A stretch of 6,230 nucleotides of DNA from Clostridia bacterium (lineage in GTDB: Bacteria > Bacillota > Clostridia > Christensenellales > Aristaeellaceae). A model generated the notes under the pieces. That model was not told the DNA's origin. It searched no databases and saw nothing but the letters and a program-made list of their open reading frames with translations. The position numbers were made by a program, and so were the translations under genes. Below, piece after piece: positions 5,066 to 6,230 of the stretch (the first letter of the stretch is position 1; each line of letters begins with the position of its first letter). The DNA lies in contig JAFUWR010000321.1 in assembly GCA_017471125.1 (NCBI GenBank), positions 1-6,230 on the forward strand. The letters run 5' to 3'.

Positions 5066-5893
5066 TTAACATTCGCGGGTCACCGGGGCCCAGCACTCGT
5101 AGTACACCGCGCCGGGGATGACGTCCTCGCCGCTGGCGCGGAACTCGCCCACCTTCGCCAGGGCGCGGTGGATGGCGGGGCCGCAGAGCCTGAGCCCGTT
5201 TTCCCGGGCGTAGTCCGCGATGGCCGCGTAGGAGGGGATGTCCCCGGAGCGTATGACCACCGTGTGGACGCACAGGGGATACTCCACCCGCTCCACCGGC
5301 GCGTCCACGGGCAGGCCGAAGCGCTCGGCGTCCCCGGCCCAGACGCAGTAGCCGCTCTCCCGGCCGTTCCACAAGTCGCCGGTCCGCACCGAATCCGCGG
5401 CCACGCGCACCGCGCCCTCCACGAAGGGCAGCGCGTCGATCCACTTCTCCAGCGGACGCCATATGGCCTCGTCCTCGATGATCTGGCCGTCCCGCCGGTC
5501 GATGAGCAGGTACATGGGCGGCAGCGCTGACAGCTCGCACACGTTCAGCATCCGGCGGACGCGGCCCACGTTCTCCCGCTGCCGGTCCAGCGCCTCCTTG
5601 CGGAAGCGAAGCCGCGCCATCTCACGCTCCACGCGCTCGGTCTGCGCCCGAAGGTGGCCGTCGATGCCGTCCAGCTCCGTCTCCCCGAACAGCGCCTGGA
5701 TCTCCTTGGTGCCGAAGCCCATGTTGTGGTAGCTGCGCACGGAGGACAGCAGCTTGAGCGTCCGCACGTGGTAGCGCCGGTCGCCGCCGCCGCCGGAGCG
5801 CCGGGGGCGCAGGAAGCCCTTCTCCTCGTAGTACCGTATCGTCTGGGGCGATATGCCGAAGTGCCGCGCCAGCGTCCCGATCTTGATGAGCAT
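5066..5893 (-). CDS. MerR-family regulator with GyrI/BmrR-like ligand-binding domain
   Basis: The 275-residue product shows the MerR winged helix-turn-helix (about 1-70; KIGTLARHFGISPQTIRYYEEKGFL, then the MGFGTKEI second-wing helix region), a charged dimerisation coiled coil (about 75-115) and a C-terminal domain (about 122-272) that resembles the GyrI-like effector-binding fold of BmrR. That domain ends in YYECWAPV, with E266 near where family members place an acidic ligand contact. There is no cysteine cluster typical of metal- or redox-sensing MerR proteins, so an organic ligand is the more likely signal. The first wing has a run of four glycines (34-37) from a GGC repeat and reads GDRRY where GYRxY is usual. 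The ATG at 5891-5893 follows GGAGG (5901-5905) by seven bases. The gene lies directly upstream of the flavin reductase on the same strand, with a matching 19-bp-spacer promoter between them. This makes it the likely activator of that gene. Confidence 0.9.
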   Translation of the reverse strand: MLIKIGTLARHFGISPQTIRYYEEKGFLRPRRSGGGGDRRYHVRTLKLLSSVRSYHNMGFGTKEIQALFGETELDGIDGHLRAQTERVEREMARLRFRKEALDRQRENVGRVRRMLNVCELSALPPMYLLIDRRDGQIIEDEAIWRPLEKWIDALPFVEGAVRVAADSVRTGDLWNGRESGYCVWAGDAERFGLPVDAPVERVEYPLCVHTVVIRSGDIPSYAAIADYARENGLRLCGPAIHRALAKVGEFRASGEDVIPGAVYYECWAPVTREC

Positions 5894-5953
5894 GTCCGCG
5901 CCTCCGTCGTTTGATGGTTATTACTTGCGCTCCCTCTCGAATGGATATGTATC

Positions 5954-5983
5954 ATTTTACCACATGCGGGCCGTATATGGCAA
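5954..5983 (-). promoter_or_regulatory. Promoter of the merR gene
   Basis: On the minus strand TTGCCA (5978-5983) and TAAAAT (5954-5959) are separated by 18 bp, each one base from consensus. The predicted start near 5947 gives a leader of about 54 bases. No dyad like the reductase operator is present, so autoregulation by the same site is not evident. Confidence 0.65.
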
Positions 5984-6026
5984 TACCGATTTGTTATATT
6001 GGACGATAGGCGCACATCCTTTTCAG

Positions 6027-6055
6027 TTGCAAAATATCCCGGCGGATGGTATACT
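6027..6055 (+). promoter_or_regulatory. Promoter of the divergent LysR-family gene
   Basis: TTGCAA (6027-6032) and TATACT (6050-6055) are separated by 17 bp, with a predicted start near 6062 and a leader of about 46 bases. Its -35 box lies about 43 bp from that of the merR promoter, back to back within the 214-bp intergenic region 5894-6107. A regulator bound between them could affect both genes. Confidence 0.65.
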
Positions 6056-6107
6056 GGTCACGGCGGGCGGCGACGCGGGAAACGGCCGCCGATGGGAGGC
6101 GCGGGGC

Positions 6108-6230
6108 GTGAGCATCTCGAAGTACGAGGCATTCCTCAAGACCGTGGAATTGAAGAGCCTGACCAGGGCCGCGGAGGCGCTGGGCTACACCCAGTCGGGC
6201 ATGACGTATATACTCAACTCCCTCGAGGAC
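6108..6230 (+). CDS. LysR-family transcriptional regulator, 5' part only
   Basis: Forty-one codons are visible before the window ends. They encode the start of a LysR-type DNA-binding domain: residues 4-25 (SKYEAFLKTVELKSLTRAAE) match the usual helix pattern with the conserved A-A in TRAAEALGYTQSG. TQSGMTYILNSLED is the recognition helix leading into the LE dipeptide. The GTG start at 6108 is set by GGGAGG (6094-6099), eight bases upstream; an ATG at 6092 is out of frame. LysR proteins are normally about 290-310 residues with a substrate-binding co-inducer domain, which would lie beyond the window. The gene is transcribed away from merR. LysR regulators often control their divergent neighbour, but nothing here proves this. 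Confidence 0.85.
   Translation, partial: MSISKYEAFLKTVELKSLTRAAEALGYTQSGMTYILNSLED

Noticed and set aside
6020..6034. TTTT-N7-AAAA near the LysR promoter as a T-N11-A LysR operator
   Set aside because: The arms are only simple T and A runs and T-N11-A is expected by chance in AT-rich DNA, so it was not called as a site.

Overview
The window looks like a piece of chromosome from a GC-rich, probably gut-dwelling member of the Clostridia (Oscillospirales or Christensenellales type). That is an inference. It rests on strong AGGAGG-type ribosome binding sites, GTG starts, AT-rich sigma-A promoters set in a GC-rich genome, the protein family styles, and GC-rich double-hairpin repeats of a kind I remember from such genomes. 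It holds four complete genes and the start of a fifth. No RNA gene, CRISPR array, transposase or phage gene was seen.

Layout. Positions 1-151 are a repeat-rich, gene-free stretch: a 7-base tandem repeat cut by the window edge, a double-hairpin element, and a further hairpin just before the first ribosome binding site. Next is a plus-strand MocR/GabR-type regulator (152-1225), in which the PLP-anchoring lysine position is arginine and the C-terminal small domain is missing. It converges on a minus-strand membrane diguanylate cyclase (1287-2648), with one two-way terminator between them. The cyclase has its own good promoter, bracketed by a perfect 12-bp inverted repeat. Upstream of it, also on the minus strand, are a secreted flavin reductase with two FMN-attachment domains and one FAD domain (2800-4980) and a MerR-family regulator with a ligand-binding C-terminal domain (5066-5893). 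A LysR-family gene starts at 6108 on the plus strand, diverging from merR, and runs off the window.

How the genes may work together. The clearest unit is merR plus the flavin reductase. The promoter before the reductase has a 19-bp spacer between its -35 and -10 boxes, filled by a perfect 15-base dyad. This is the textbook geometry of a promoter activated by a MerR protein. The reductase appears to be an exported, ApbE-flavinylated enzyme of the fumarate/urocanate reductase superfamily, but it lacks the fumarate-type C-terminal substrate motif. A reasonable model is a ligand-induced, one-enzyme anaerobic respiration module: the MerR protein senses an organic acceptor, or something related to it, and switches on the reductase that uses it. 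The acceptor cannot be named from sequence. The cyclase and the MocR and LysR regulators have no shown link to this module.
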